From assembly GCA_050008465.1 (NCBI GenBank), contig JBEKMO010000015.1, positions 62,001-126,000 on the forward strand: a DNA stretch of 64,000 nucleotides, given 5' to 3'. Source of the stretch: Fen-330 sp050008465 (GTDB taxonomy: Bacteria > Acidobacteriota > Terriglobia > Bryobacterales > Bryobacteraceae). Shown here piece after piece: positions 26,795-35,397 of the stretch; position 1 is the stretch's first letter; every line of letters begins with the position of its first letter. Position numbers and translations under genes: made by a program. Under the pieces are notes generated by a model that worked only from the letters and a program-made list of their open reading frames with translations, had not been told where the DNA came from and searched no databases.

Positions 26795-28472
26795 GCTGCG
26801 CAGCCGAAAGTGGTTCCGGGACCCCGGCTACTATGGTTTCGCCCGGCGCGCCTGGATGCGCTCGGAGGGATTCGGCGCCGAGGTGTTCGAGGGCAAGCCG
26901 GTCATCGGCATCGCGAACTCCTTCAGCGAGCTGAACAACTGCAACGCGCACCTGCGGCAGGTGGCCGAAGCGGTGAAGCGCGGGGTCTGGATCGCGGGCG
27001 GGTTCCCGCTGGAGTTCCCCACCATTTCGCTGGGCGAGATGATGATGCGCCCGACCACCATGCTGTTCCGCAACCTGATGGCGATGGACGTAGAGGAGTC
27101 CATACGCGCTAACCCGCTGGACGGCTGCGTGCTGCTGTGCGGGTGCGACAAGACCACCCCGGCGCAATTGATGGGGGCGGCGAGCGCGGATGTCCCGGCG
27201 ATCATGGTCCCCGGCGGCCCGATGCTGGCAGGCCAGTGGAGGAACCGCAGGTTGGGGGCGGGCACGGACGGCAGGAAGCTGTTCGACCTGTACCGTACGG
27301 GGCGGCTGAGCGAGGAGGAGTTGCAGGAGATCGAGGGAGGCATCGCGCGCTCGGCGGGCCACTGCACGGTGATGGGCACGGCGTCGACGATGACCAGCCT
27401 GGCCGAGGCGCTGGGCATGACGCTGCCGGGTTGCGCGAACATTCCGGCGCCGGATTCGCGGCGATTGGCTATGGCCGAGCAAAGCGGGCGGCGCATCGTG
27501 GAGATGGTGGCGGAGGATCTGCGGCCGTCGCGCATCCTCACCGCGGCGGCGTTCGCTAATGCCATTACCGTGAACATGGCGATCGGCGGCTCGACCAACG
27601 CCATCATTCACCTGATCGCGATCGCGGGGCGGCTGGGGATCGATCTGCTGCTCGGCGAATTCGACCGCATCTCGAGGCGGACGCCGTGGATCGTGAACGT
27701 GAAGCCGTCGGGCGAGTACCTGATGGAGGACCTGTTCGCGGCGGGCGGCATTCCGGCGGTAATGAAAGAGATCCTGGGACTGCTGGACGGCGAGTGCCCC
27801 ACTGTGACTGGGAAGGGCGTCCGAGAGAACGTCGAGCGGGCGGAGTGCTTCGACCGGGCGGTGATCCGGCCGCTGGCCGATCCGCTGTACCGCGAGGGCG
27901 GCACGGCGGTGCTGACGGGCAATCTGGCGCCGGACGGTGCGGTGATCAAGCAGACGGCGGCCTCGCCGCACCTGCTGCGGCATCGCGGGCGGGCACACGT
28001 GTTCGAGAACGTCGAGGAGATGCGCGCGGGAGTGGAGCGCGTGGACCTGCCCGTCGATGGCGACACGGTGCTGGTGATGAAGAACTGCGGGCCGCGGGGC
28101 GCGCCGGGAATGCCCGAGTGGGGGCACATCCCGATGCCACGGGCGCTGCTGGAGCGGGGCATCGAGGACTGCGTGCGGTTGAGCGACGCGCGGATGAGCG
28201 GAACGAGTTATGGGACGGTGGTGCTGCACGTGGCGCCGGAATCGGCGGTGGGCGGGCCGCTGGCGGCGGTGCGCACGGGCGATGAGATCCTGCTCGACGT
28301 CGAGGAGCGGCGGCTGGAGTTGTGCGTAAGCGAAGAGGAGATCGCGCGGCGCCTGGCGAGCTTCACCCCGCCGCCGCCGGCCTACGACCGGGGCTACGGA
28401 AAGCTATTTCTCGACCACGTGATGCAGGCCAACCTGGGCTGCGACTTCGACTTCTTGCGGAAGCGAGGGTGA
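26787..28472 (+). CDS. IlvD/Edd-family sugar-acid dehydratase
   Basis: 561 residues from a GTG at 26787 inside the end of the GGDEF gene (8-base overlap). Family hallmarks: NSFSELNNCNAHLRQV, DGCVLLCGCDKTTPAQLMG and SAGHCTVMGTASTM supply the three iron-sulfur cysteines; SDARMSGTSYGTVVLHVAPE and GGPLAAVRTGD form the C-terminal active-site region. The family dehydrates 2,3-dihydroxy acids, whether branched-chain amino-acid precursors (IlvD), 6-phosphogluconate (Edd) or pentonates/hexonates. The short N-terminus and the RKWFRDPGYYGFARRAW opening look more like the arabinonate/xylonate group than IlvD, so a sugar-acid substrate is my inference. It is cytoplasmic. Confidence 0.85.
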   Translation: MAELRSRKWFRDPGYYGFARRAWMRSEGFGAEVFEGKPVIGIANSFSELNNCNAHLRQVAEAVKRGVWIAGGFPLEFPTISLGEMMMRPTTMLFRNLMAMDVEESIRANPLDGCVLLCGCDKTTPAQLMGAASADVPAIMVPGGPMLAGQWRNRRLGAGTDGRKLFDLYRTGRLSEEELQEIEGGIARSAGHCTVMGTASTMTSLAEALGMTLPGCANIPAPDSRRLAMAEQSGRRIVEMVAEDLRPSRILTAAAFANAITVNMAIGGSTNAIIHLIAIAGRLGIDLLLGEFDRISRRTPWIVNVKPSGEYLMEDLFAAGGIPAVMKEILGLLDGECPTVTGKGVRENVERAECFDRAVIRPLADPLYREGGTAVLTGNLAPDGAVIKQTAASPHLLRHRGRAHVFENVEEMRAGVERVDLPVDGDTVLVMKNCGPRGAPGMPEWGHIPMPRALLERGIEDCVRLSDARMSGTSYGTVVLHVAPESAVGGPLAAVRTGDEILLDVEERRLELCVSEEEIARRLASFTPPPPAYDRGYGKLFLDHVMQANLGCDFDFLRKRG

Positions 28473-28984
28473 GGAGCGTGGGGCAGACGATCGGTTTGTG
28501 TCGTCTGCCAGGCGCTGGACCATGGCCACTGCTCCGCCCTCTCCACCAGTCCGGCCTTCACCGGGTTCTCTTCCACATACTCGATCAAACCTCGGAGTTC
28601 CTCTTCGGTGCGCACCCAATGGTCGAACGATTCGTCCAGCCAGAAGCGCATTCCTGTGCGTCCCAGTATGCGATTGGCGGCACGGCTGGTTCTGCCCTTG
28701 AGCCAGCGCATGATGCCGGGCATCGCAACCCGCGGTTCCCAAACTACGTGGACGTGGTTCGGCATGACGACCCAGGCGTAGAGATCGTAGAACTTGCGGA
28801 CCGTAGCACCGTAGCGGAGGGCGCTCACCACCACGGCCGCTATTCGCTCGTCCTATAACCAGAGGGGACCGGAGTGCTCACAGGCGCCTGTGGATGGCGG
28901 AAGGGAGCCGGCCAGACGCCAGGTCACGAAGATCAGGGATTGGTCGGGAATCCAGTGCGGGAGCCGCCTGCGGTAATCGAGCAT
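28394..28984 (-). pseudogene. RAYT (REP-associated tyrosine transposase) with in-frame amber stop
   Basis: From the ATG at 28984 the frame reads DYRRRLPHWIPDQSLIFVTW RLAG, typical of RAYT N-termini. TAG interrupts at 28853-28855, and the same frame resumes as DERIAAVVVSALRYGATVRK. The HUH motif is intact (MPNHVHVVW), as are TSRAANRILGRTG and FWLDESFDHWVR with the tyrosine-containing IEYVEENPVKAGL. Between LAGSLPP and GPLWL the protein is also shorter than usual. Either the gene is dead or amber is read through. Inverted REP hairpins flank it at 28478-28509 and 29004-29034. Its last codons run antisense into the dehydratase gene. Confidence 0.8.
28478..28509 (-). repeat. REP hairpin, left copy
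   Basis: GGCAGACGA (28482-28490) and TCGTCTGCC (28501-28509) form a 9-base stem over a 10-base loop. Read on the minus strand it is CACAAACCGATCGTCTGCC followed by CCAC, nearly identical to the copy at 29012-29034 on the plus strand. The two copies therefore flank the RAYT gene in inverted orientation. Confidence 0.8.
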
Positions 28985-29003
28985 GTTGTGGTGGTGGAGC
29001 GAT

Positions 29004-29034
29004 GGCAGACCCCACAAAGCGATGGTCTGCCCCA
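29004..29034 (+). repeat. REP hairpin, right copy
   Basis: GGCAGACC (29004-29011) pairs with GGTCTGCC (29024-29031). The right part CACAAAGCGATGGTCTGCC then CCAC matches the left REP with two substitutions. It lies between the RAYT start and the stop of the TolB-like gene. Confidence 0.8.
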
Positions 29035-29039
29035 CCCGG

Positions 29040-30518
29040 CTACGGGATCAACTCGTAGCTGACGAAGGCGAACTTGGTCGAGTCGGGGGACCAGGAGTTC
29101 ACGTTGATGCTGCCCTGGCCGCCGAACAGGTGGGTGAGGACGCGGATCGGCGAGGGCTTCAACTTCGCGCCCGGCGTGCGCATCAGGCGCAGCACGACGT
29201 CCTGGTTGGCCGGGTGGCCCTGGGTTCCTTTCTTGAAGGAGAGGAATACCATCCACTTACCGTCGGGCGAGAAGTGCGGGAACCAGTCCTCGTAGTCGTC
29301 GCTGGTGACGCGTTGGGCTTTGGAATCGCCCGGCCCGGCGCCCTCGGCGGGCATCCTCCAGATATCCCAAGTGCCCGCGCGGTCGGAGTTGAAATAAATC
29401 CATTTACCGTCGGGTGAATACTCGGGGCCGTCATCGTTGGCGCGCCGCGCAGTGAGCCGCTGCTCCTCTCCGCTGCCGTCGGCCAGGATTCGATAGGGGT
29501 TGAAGATCCCTTCGCGCTGACCCACGAAGGCCAGCCAGCGGCCGTCCGGCGACCATCCGTGGAAGTAGCTGGGGCAGTTCCGCGTGACCAGGCGCACGCC
29601 GGCGCCGTCGGAGGCGGCGACGTAGATTTGCGAGGCGGGGGTCGTGCCGCGCGCGGAGATCGCGAGGCGCTTGCCGTCGCGGGTGAAGCCGTGGTCGTTG
29701 TTGCAGCCGGTGACCGCGCCGAGGTCGAGCTTCCGGAGTTCGACCGGTTTCTGGTCCAGCGGCAGGCGCCAGAGCGCGCCATCGGAATTGATCAGCAGGT
29801 ACGTGCCGTCGGTGGACCAGTTCGGCGCCTCGAAGAGACGCTCGGCCGTATAGATCAACTCGACCTGCTCGGATTTCAGGTGATACACGGAGAGCTTGCT
29901 ACGGACTCGCGGGGCTGGCGGCTGGGCGTTCACACTTGAGAATACCGCAGTCTCCAAAACGCTAGCGTCGTGGGAGCACACCGCGAGGCCCGCGTAGACC
30001 GGGTCCTTGAGAGCTACGGTCACCGGGCCCGCCGGCCGGAGCTCTTCACCGGGATTGCCGGCATACACCGTGAAGCGGTCGCCTCGCCGCTCGATGCGGA
30101 TTCGCGCCGGGGCTTTTAGCGGAAGTTGGATCTCCTGGGTGGGAGCGCCGGCCGCGGGGCGGAATTGCAGCGAGGTGAGGCCGTCGCCATGCACCGCGAC
30201 ATCGGCGTACGGAGCGTCGGGTTCGAGCCCCTGGCGGAACATCAGCGCGGCCTTCCGGTGCGCCACCGCGCCCGATCCCAGGAACTTGACGTCAGCGGCG
30301 AGGACGAAATCGCCCGACACGCGCCTCCAGACGAAGTGGAAGGCATCTTGAGCGCCCCAGATGTTCGCGCCGCCACCGGTGACGCGATACTCGCCGCGGG
30401 CGGCGTCGAACTCGGCGGCGCCGGCGAACGGAGTCCCACCCACGTCCCCGGCGCTCTCGAACACGCCCAGGTTGGGACTAGCGGCACACAGGAGAAGAAG
30501 GGATAGGAGCTTGGCCAT
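29040..30518 (-). CDS. Exported TolB-like PD40 propeller protein
   Basis: 492 residues from the ATG at 30518; an ATG four codons earlier (30530) is equally possible. A signal peptide (MAKLLSLLLLCAASP) leads to a lectin-like beta-sandwich (about 20-195; FVWRRVSGDFVLAADVKFLG, ALMFRQGLEPDAPYADV) and then a PD40 six-blade propeller (about 220-490): WSTDGTYLLIN, FTRDGKRLAIS, WSPDGRWLAFVG, YSPDGKWIYFNSDRAG, FSPDGKWMVFLS, WSPDSTKFAFV. The architecture is common among exported acidobacterial proteins that may bind glycans or peptidoglycan-associated partners. No catalytic site is evident. The gene stands 32 bases from truA and could be the last of a pyrE-truA-tolB-like unit. Confidence 0.85.
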   Translation of the reverse strand: MAKLLSLLLLCAASPNLGVFESAGDVGGTPFAGAAEFDAARGEYRVTGGGANIWGAQDAFHFVWRRVSGDFVLAADVKFLGSGAVAHRKAALMFRQGLEPDAPYADVAVHGDGLTSLQFRPAAGAPTQEIQLPLKAPARIRIERRGDRFTVYAGNPGEELRPAGPVTVALKDPVYAGLAVCSHDASVLETAVFSSVNAQPPAPRVRSKLSVYHLKSEQVELIYTAERLFEAPNWSTDGTYLLINSDGALWRLPLDQKPVELRKLDLGAVTGCNNDHGFTRDGKRLAISARGTTPASQIYVAASDGAGVRLVTRNCPSYFHGWSPDGRWLAFVGQREGIFNPYRILADGSGEEQRLTARRANDDGPEYSPDGKWIYFNSDRAGTWDIWRMPAEGAGPGDSKAQRVTSDDYEDWFPHFSPDGKWMVFLSFKKGTQGHPANQDVVLRLMRTPGAKLKPSPIRVLTHLFGGQGSINVNSWSPDSTKFAFVSYELIP

Positions 30519-30550
30519 GTCGAACGACATCGTAGCACGGCGGGAGCGGG

Positions 30551-31273
30551 CTAGTACTCGACGCGCAGGAGGAAGAGGCCGTGGGCGGGGGCAGTGCGGC
30601 CAGCTTTGAGGGCCTGAAAGCTGTCCGCAGCCAAGTTGCCTTTGCCGATCTCTAGGAGAGTGCCGACGAGGTTGCGAACCATGTGCTTGAGGAAACCGCT
30701 TCCGCGGACGCGATAGAGCAGGCGATCGCCCGCTATTTCGGCGCGCGAAGAGAAGATGGTGCGAACTTTCGAGCCCCCCTCGCGGTCGCGGTCATCGGCG
30801 GCGGCGAATGCGGAGAAATCGTGCTGGCCCTCGAAGAGGGGCGCGGCGCCGAGGAGGCGGACCAGGTCGAGGGGATAGGGGTAGTGATAGACGTAGCGGC
30901 GCTCGAAGGGAGGACAGACTTCGCCGCGGAAGATGCGGTACTCGTAAGTTTTCGCACGCGCGTCGTAGCGGGGGTTGAAGGCGGTGTCCGTTTCCTCGGC
31001 CGCGAAGACGCGAATGGCTCCCGGCAGCAGGCGGTTCATGGCGCGCTTGAGGTTCTCGAGCGGGATGGGGTTTGAGAGCGAGAAGGCGGCAACCTGCGCG
31101 AGGGCGTGGACACCGGCGTCGGTGCGGCCGGAGCCGTCGACGTGGACGGGCTGGCCCTCGATCTCGGCCAGGACGTCCTGGAGCGTTCCCTGGATGGTGG
31201 GGAGGGCAGGCTGCACCTGCCAGCCATGGTAATCCGTCCCGTCGTAAGCGAGCGTGATCTGGATGCGGCGCAT
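30551..31273 (-). CDS. truA: tRNA pseudouridine(38-40) synthase
   Basis: 240 residues from the ATG at 31273, which shares one base with the pyrE stop (TGATG), fixing the start. TruA signatures: ITLAYDGTDYHGWQVQP, the catalytic aspartate in GSGRTDAGVHALAQV, RYDARAKTYEYRI and GSGFLKHMVRNLVGTL. It isomerises uridines 38-40 in the anticodon arm of several tRNAs, in the cytoplasm. Length is typical (about 240-270). It is translationally coupled to pyrE. Confidence 0.95.
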   Translation of the reverse strand: MRRIQITLAYDGTDYHGWQVQPALPTIQGTLQDVLAEIEGQPVHVDGSGRTDAGVHALAQVAAFSLSNPIPLENLKRAMNRLLPGAIRVFAAEETDTAFNPRYDARAKTYEYRIFRGEVCPPFERRYVYHYPYPLDLVRLLGAAPLFEGQHDFSAFAAADDRDREGGSKVRTIFSSRAEIAGDRLLYRVRGSGFLKHMVRNLVGTLLEIGKGNLAADSFQALKAGRTAPAHGLFLLRVEY

Positions 31274-31875
31274 CAGGCGACCGGCGCGGGGCGGGAGCCC
31301 GGCTTGGCCACCGGGACACCCTGCTCGCAGAGCGGGCAGTGGTCCGGGGGATAGGTGACCACGTTGAGAGTGACCAGGGAGACCCGGGGCACTCCGACCT
31401 CGGCGTGGCCGCCGCTGCGGTCGATGATGGAGCCAGCGGCCAGGACGCGGGCGCCGGCGGCGAGGAGGCACTCGACCACTTCACGAGTGCTGCCGCCGGT
31501 GGTGACCACATCCTCGATCACCGCGGCCGGCTCTCCCGGTTCGACCGAGAAACCGCGCCGCAGCGTCATTGTGCCGGAGGGGTCGCGCTCGGTGAAGATG
31601 GCACGGGCGCCGAGAGCGCGCGCCACTTCGTGGCCGATGATGACGCCGCCCAGAGCGGGAGAGGCCACGGTTTTCACCGCGAGGCCCGGGACGAGCGAGC
31701 GCAAGGCGGCCGCGAGCAACGAGCCGAGATGCGCGGCGTGCCGGGGATGCTGGAGCACGAGCGCGCACTGCAAGTACTCGGGGCTATGCAGACCGCTGGT
31801 GAGGCGGAAATGGCCGCGGAGGTAGGCGCCGGTCTCGTGAAAGAGGTCGAGAACCGGGCTCGTGGGAGGGCTCAC
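31273..31875 (-). CDS. pyrE: Orotate phosphoribosyltransferase
   Basis: 200 residues. The PRPP-binding motif VIEDVVTTGGST and the flexible-loop region TERDPSGTMTLRRGF are intact; YLQCALVLQHP fits the N-terminal orotate site. A C-terminal CPLCEQG is a variation seen in some bacterial PyrE proteins. The enzyme joins orotate and PRPP to OMP in pyrimidine synthesis. The start ATG at 31875 is followed by a plausible N-terminus (SPPTSPVLDLFHETGAYLRG). It is coupled to truA by a one-base overlap; no other pyr gene is present. Confidence 0.93.
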   Translation of the reverse strand: MSPPTSPVLDLFHETGAYLRGHFRLTSGLHSPEYLQCALVLQHPRHAAHLGSLLAAALRSLVPGLAVKTVASPALGGVIIGHEVARALGARAIFTERDPSGTMTLRRGFSVEPGEPAAVIEDVVTTGGSTREVVECLLAAGARVLAAGSIIDRSGGHAEVGVPRVSLVTLNVVTYPPDHCPLCEQGVPVAKPGSRPAPVA

Positions 31876-32160
31876 AAGAGCCCACTATAGCATCCGGAGG
31901 GCGCATGGGCGCACATGCGGGGGCAACGCAGCGCGGAGTGCGGAAGCGCAACTGGGCATCGCGGAGGCACAGGATGACACGGCGGGAGGCAGCGTCACAG
32001 ACAGTGTAGGTGCTGGGGGAAAACCGACAGCCGGCGCCGGTTGCAGTGACGGGTGGAAAGCTCAGCGAAGGGCAGGAAGCGATTGTGGGACCCACTCAGG
32101 GGAAAGACGCCGCCGGGCCAGGGAGCCCGTTTGGCGGAGGGGGGGGATGCGGTCTTAAGG

Positions 32161-32201
32161 GTGTCGGCACGAGAGCCGGCACGGCACGCTGGAGAGCGTG
32201 C
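32161..32201. repeat. Two adjacent short hairpins
   Basis: GTGTCGGC/GCCGGCAC (32161-32168 with 32175-32182, one wobble pair) is followed directly by GCACGCT-GGAG-AGCGTGC (32184-32201...32195-32201). They lie in the non-coding stretch 31876-32830 (about 950 bases), which otherwise holds a permease fragment (32222), a terminator-like hairpin (32583) and no gene I can support. Confidence 0.5.
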
Positions 32202-32221
32202 GCCACAAGGGGGATAAGGTT

Positions 32222-32385
32222 ATGAGCTGGCTGGCGATGGTGGCGGTGGGCTCGGGCGCCACACCGGATTACCTGAGAATCCGCGACTATACCATCATGG
32301 CGGGGCGGCCGTTCACGGGCCAGGACGACATGATCGGGCTGCCGATCTCGACCGCCAAGAAGAAGGTACGAGTCGCTTCGGTATG
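32222..32385 (+). pseudogene. Fragment of a MacB-type permease periplasmic domain
   Basis: The frame reads MSWLAMVAVGSGATPDYLRI then RDYTIMAGRPFTGQDDMIGL, the pattern of the MacB periplasmic core (VxPDYFRVRGxxIxxGRxFTxxD). It stops after about 55 codons, with no membrane helix or partner region before or after it. It is a remnant, perhaps from the same permease family as the decayed gene at 14.3-15.5 kb. Called from pattern alone. Confidence 0.4.
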
Positions 32386-32582
32386 AGTGAGGTTGGGCGG
32401 AAACAGGGCGGCGTGGGTGAGGGAAAACGCGCAACTGGGCGAGAAAGCGAGGATGCGGACCCGAGTTTTCTTGGGTTTGCGATATGGCACGCGTATTGCA
32501 GGGACATGATCAAACATAAGTCGTCATTGACTTATTAGCATCCCCGGCGACGGGACCCAGCCTGTCGCCAGCCCCTCTGAGT

Positions 32583-32619
32583 GAAGCCCCGAGTTCCCAA
32601 AACCCGGGGCTTCTTGCTT
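32583..32619 (+). terminator. Terminator-like hairpin
   Basis: GAAGCCCCG (32583-32591) pairs perfectly with CGGGGCTTC (32605-32613) over a 13-base loop and is followed by TTGCTTT. Just upstream GGCGAC/GTCGCC forms another small stem. No protein gene ends here, so it may close an unrecognised small RNA or be a leftover. Confidence 0.5.
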
Positions 32620-32830
32620 TAGTTCCATTATGAGGGGACAGAAGAGCGCGTCAAGATGAATTAACATTAATCTTTCTGTGGCGGCTGCTGGAACTGCAAC
32701 TCGCAGGATCAAAGAAAGGCGGCAGGGTGTATACTGACGACAACCCGGGAGTCCAAAATGGAAATCCCGGCTGACACTCCGATGGGGCTTCCTGCCAGCT
32801 TGTTGAGCGGTAGCCCACGAGGGGCACCCG

Positions 32831-34855
32831 ATGTCCACCGCGGAACGATCTGCTGAAGCCCGGGGCGCGATTCGCCGCCACCTCGATTCCGGCCTTGGCC
32901 GCTCCGGTTACAAAGGATACCCGGTTGCCGCACTGGCAGTAGCTGCCGCAGTCCTCATCAGGAGCGCGCTCGATCCCCTCCTCCACGACAAGGCGCCGCT
33001 TCTGGTGTTCGTGCTGTCGGTATTAGGGGCTGCGCTCTACGGCGGCCTCAGGGCAGGTATTGCGGCCACCGGCCTGGGTGTCGTTGCCATCGATTTCTTC
33101 TTCCTGGAACCGCGGTTCGATATCATCCAGCACGACGCCTCGGATATTGCGTCGCTGGCGTTGTTCGCGGTGGTGGGGGGGGCGAGCAGCATTCTGGTTC
33201 ATCGACTCCAGCGAGCGAATCGGGCCGTGCTGGATCGCCAGCGGCAGCTTGATCTGGCGGCGGAGGCGCGCAAGGCCTCGCTCTACGCTCGAAGCCTTAT
33301 CGAAGCCAGTCTGGACCCACTGGTCACGATCAGTCCGGAGGGGAAGATCACCGACGTGAACAGGTCCACCGAGCTGGTCACGGGGGTGGCTCGCGAGCGT
33401 TTGATCGGGACACGTTTCTCCGACTACTTCACCGAACCGGAGAAGGCCGAAGAAGGGTATCACAAGGTCCTCTCGGAGGGTCTGGTCCGCGACTACGCGC
33501 TGACGATTCGCCGCGCCTCCGGCCGCACCACCGACGTGCTCTACAACGCGGTGGTTTACCGCGATGAAGCCGGCCAGGTGCAGGGAGTGTTCGCCGCCGC
33601 CCGGGATGTGACCGAGCGCAATCGGATGGAGGAAGAACTTCGCGTCGCCTCGCTGTACGCGCGCAGCCTGATCGAGGCCAGCCTCGATCCTCTCGTCACC
33701 ATCAGTCCGGACGGCAAGATCACGGACGTGAATGAGGCCACTGCAATCGTCACCGGCGTGGCACGCGAGCAGTTGATCGGCGCCAGCTTCTCCGACTATT
33801 TCACCGAGCCGCAGAAAGCGGAAGAAGGTTATCACGAGGTCCTCTCCGAGGGTCTGGTCCGCGACTACCCGCTGACCATTCGCCACGTCTCGGGCCGCAC
33901 TACCGACGTGCTCTACAACGCGACCGTGTATCGCAGTGCAGCCGGCCGGGTGCAAGGCGTGTTCGCCGCCGCCCGCGACGTGACCGAGCGGAAGCGAGCC
34001 GAAGCCGAACTGGCCCGCTATCGCGACCATCTGGAAGAACTGGTCGGACAACGAACCGGCGAGCTCGAAGCCGCCAACGCCCAACTGCAGATGGAAATCG
34101 CCGAGCGTCGGCGGGCCGCCGAGACGTTGCAGCGCACCACCGCGGAGCTGGCCCGCTCCAACCAGGAACTGGAACAATTCGCTTATGTGGCCTCGCACGA
34201 CATGCAGGAGCCGCTGCGGGCCGTGACGGGTTACCTCGGCCTGCTCGAACAGCAGTTCGGGGACAAACACGACGACAGCGGCCGGCGCCACATCGCCGGG
34301 GCCATCCAGGGCGCCGCGCGCATGCACACGCTCATCTCCGATCTGTTGGCGCTCTCCAGCGTCGGCACCCGGGGCCAAGCCTTCGAAGCGGCCGATCTCG
34401 AGACCGTCCTCGACCAGGCCCTGGATGGCCTGCGCGCCAGCGTGAAGGAAACCGGCGCGAAGATCGTTCGCGATCCGCTCCCCACGCTTCGCGTGGACGC
34501 CGGCCAAATGGCCCAGCTCTTCCAGAACCTGATCGGCAATGCCCTAAAGTTCCGCAGCGAGCGGCCCCCGGAAATCCACGTCAGCGCCCAGCAGCAGCCG
34601 GGCGAGTGGGTCCTGGCGGTGAGCGACAACGGCATCGGCATCGAGCCGCAATACTTCGAGCGCATCTTCCTGATCTTTCAACGGCTGCACACCCGCAGAC
34701 TGTATCCCGGCACCGGCATCGGCCTGGCCATCTGCAAGAAGATTGTCGAGCGCCACGGCGGCACGATCTGGGTGAAGTCGCAAGCGGGCCAAGGATCGAC
34801 GTTTTGCTTCACCATCCCCGAAGAGTCAGAAATCCCATGGACACAAAAATCATAA
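32831..34855 (+). CDS. DUF4118-PAS-PAS sensor histidine kinase
   Basis: 674 residues; ATG at 32831 with an upstream GAGGGG. Order: four short membrane helices of the KdpD-like DUF4118 type (about 30-125), PAS1 (150-268), PAS2 (274-392), coiled coil (393-450), HisKA with phospho-acceptor His456 in ASHDMQEPLR, and HATPase_c (about 560-665; DNGIGIEP, GTGIGLAICKKIV). The two PAS domains are near-identical copies 124 residues apart, a 372-base tandem duplication. Kinases with the DMQEPLR box (Cph1-like) usually signal to small Rcp1-type receivers, and one follows here, overlapping by 19 bases. The signal is unknown. Confidence 0.92.
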   Translation: MSTAERSAEARGAIRRHLDSGLGRSGYKGYPVAALAVAAAVLIRSALDPLLHDKAPLLVFVLSVLGAALYGGLRAGIAATGLGVVAIDFFFLEPRFDIIQHDASDIASLALFAVVGGASSILVHRLQRANRAVLDRQRQLDLAAEARKASLYARSLIEASLDPLVTISPEGKITDVNRSTELVTGVARERLIGTRFSDYFTEPEKAEEGYHKVLSEGLVRDYALTIRRASGRTTDVLYNAVVYRDEAGQVQGVFAAARDVTERNRMEEELRVASLYARSLIEASLDPLVTISPDGKITDVNEATAIVTGVAREQLIGASFSDYFTEPQKAEEGYHEVLSEGLVRDYPLTIRHVSGRTTDVLYNATVYRSAAGRVQGVFAAARDVTERKRAEAELARYRDHLEELVGQRTGELEAANAQLQMEIAERRRAAETLQRTTAELARSNQELEQFAYVASHDMQEPLRAVTGYLGLLEQQFGDKHDDSGRRHIAGAIQGAARMHTLISDLLALSSVGTRGQAFEAADLETVLDQALDGLRASVKETGAKIVRDPLPTLRVDAGQMAQLFQNLIGNALKFRSERPPEIHVSAQQQPGEWVLAVSDNGIGIEPQYFERIFLIFQRLHTRRLYPGTGIGLAICKKIVERHGGTIWVKSQAGQGSTFCFTIPEESEIPWTQKS

Positions 34856-35298
34856 ACCCTCGTCTGGGCAGGCCGATTGAAATCCTGCTGGTGGAAGACA
34901 GCCCCAGCGATACCGACCTGACCGTGGCGGCGCTGGCCGCCGCGAAAGTGTGCAACAGCCTCAGCGTAGTCGAAGACGGCGTGCAGGCGATGGAGTTCCT
35001 GCGCCGCCAGGGCAACTACGCCCAGGCGCCCCGGCCCGATCTGATCCTGCTGGATCTGAATCTGCCGCGCAAAGACGGCCGGGAAGTGCTGGCGGAAATC
35101 CGGGCGGATGAGAAACTCACCGCCATTCCCGTGGTGGTGCTGACCACCTCGCAGGCCGAAAAGGACGTGCTGCAGGCCTATGCCCTCCACGCCAACTGCT
35201 ACGTCACCAAGCCCGTGGATTTTCAGCAGTTCCTCGAAGTCGTCAAAGCCATCGAAGGTTTCTGGCTTACGGTCGTCAAACTGCCTCCGGAGAAATGA
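34837..35298 (+). CDS. Rcp1-type single-domain response regulator
   Basis: 153 residues, start ATG at 34837 inside the 3' end of the kinase gene (19-base overlap). It is a lone receiver: acidic pair Glu20-Asp21 (LVEDSPSD), phospho-acceptor Asp73 (LLDLNLPRKD), the conserved Thr (VVLTTS) and Lys in VTKPVDFQQF. The longer alpha4 region and the FLEVVKAIEGFWL C-terminus are those of the cyanobacterial Rcp1 group. There is no output domain, so it probably relays phosphate onward, perhaps to the hybrid kinase 100 bases downstream. Cytoplasmic. Confidence 0.93.
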   Translation: MDTKIINPRLGRPIEILLVEDSPSDTDLTVAALAAAKVCNSLSVVEDGVQAMEFLRRQGNYAQAPRPDLILLDLNLPRKDGREVLAEIRADEKLTAIPVVVLTTSQAEKDVLQAYALHANCYVTKPVDFQQFLEVVKAIEGFWLTVVKLPPEK

Positions 35299-35397
35299 GG
35301 AAGCGGATGAAACCACGAAAGACCCAGCCCGGCGCAGGCGCAGGCGACGCCGGGCGTTGGCAATCGCGGGGACGATGAACACTCGGGACCACACACC

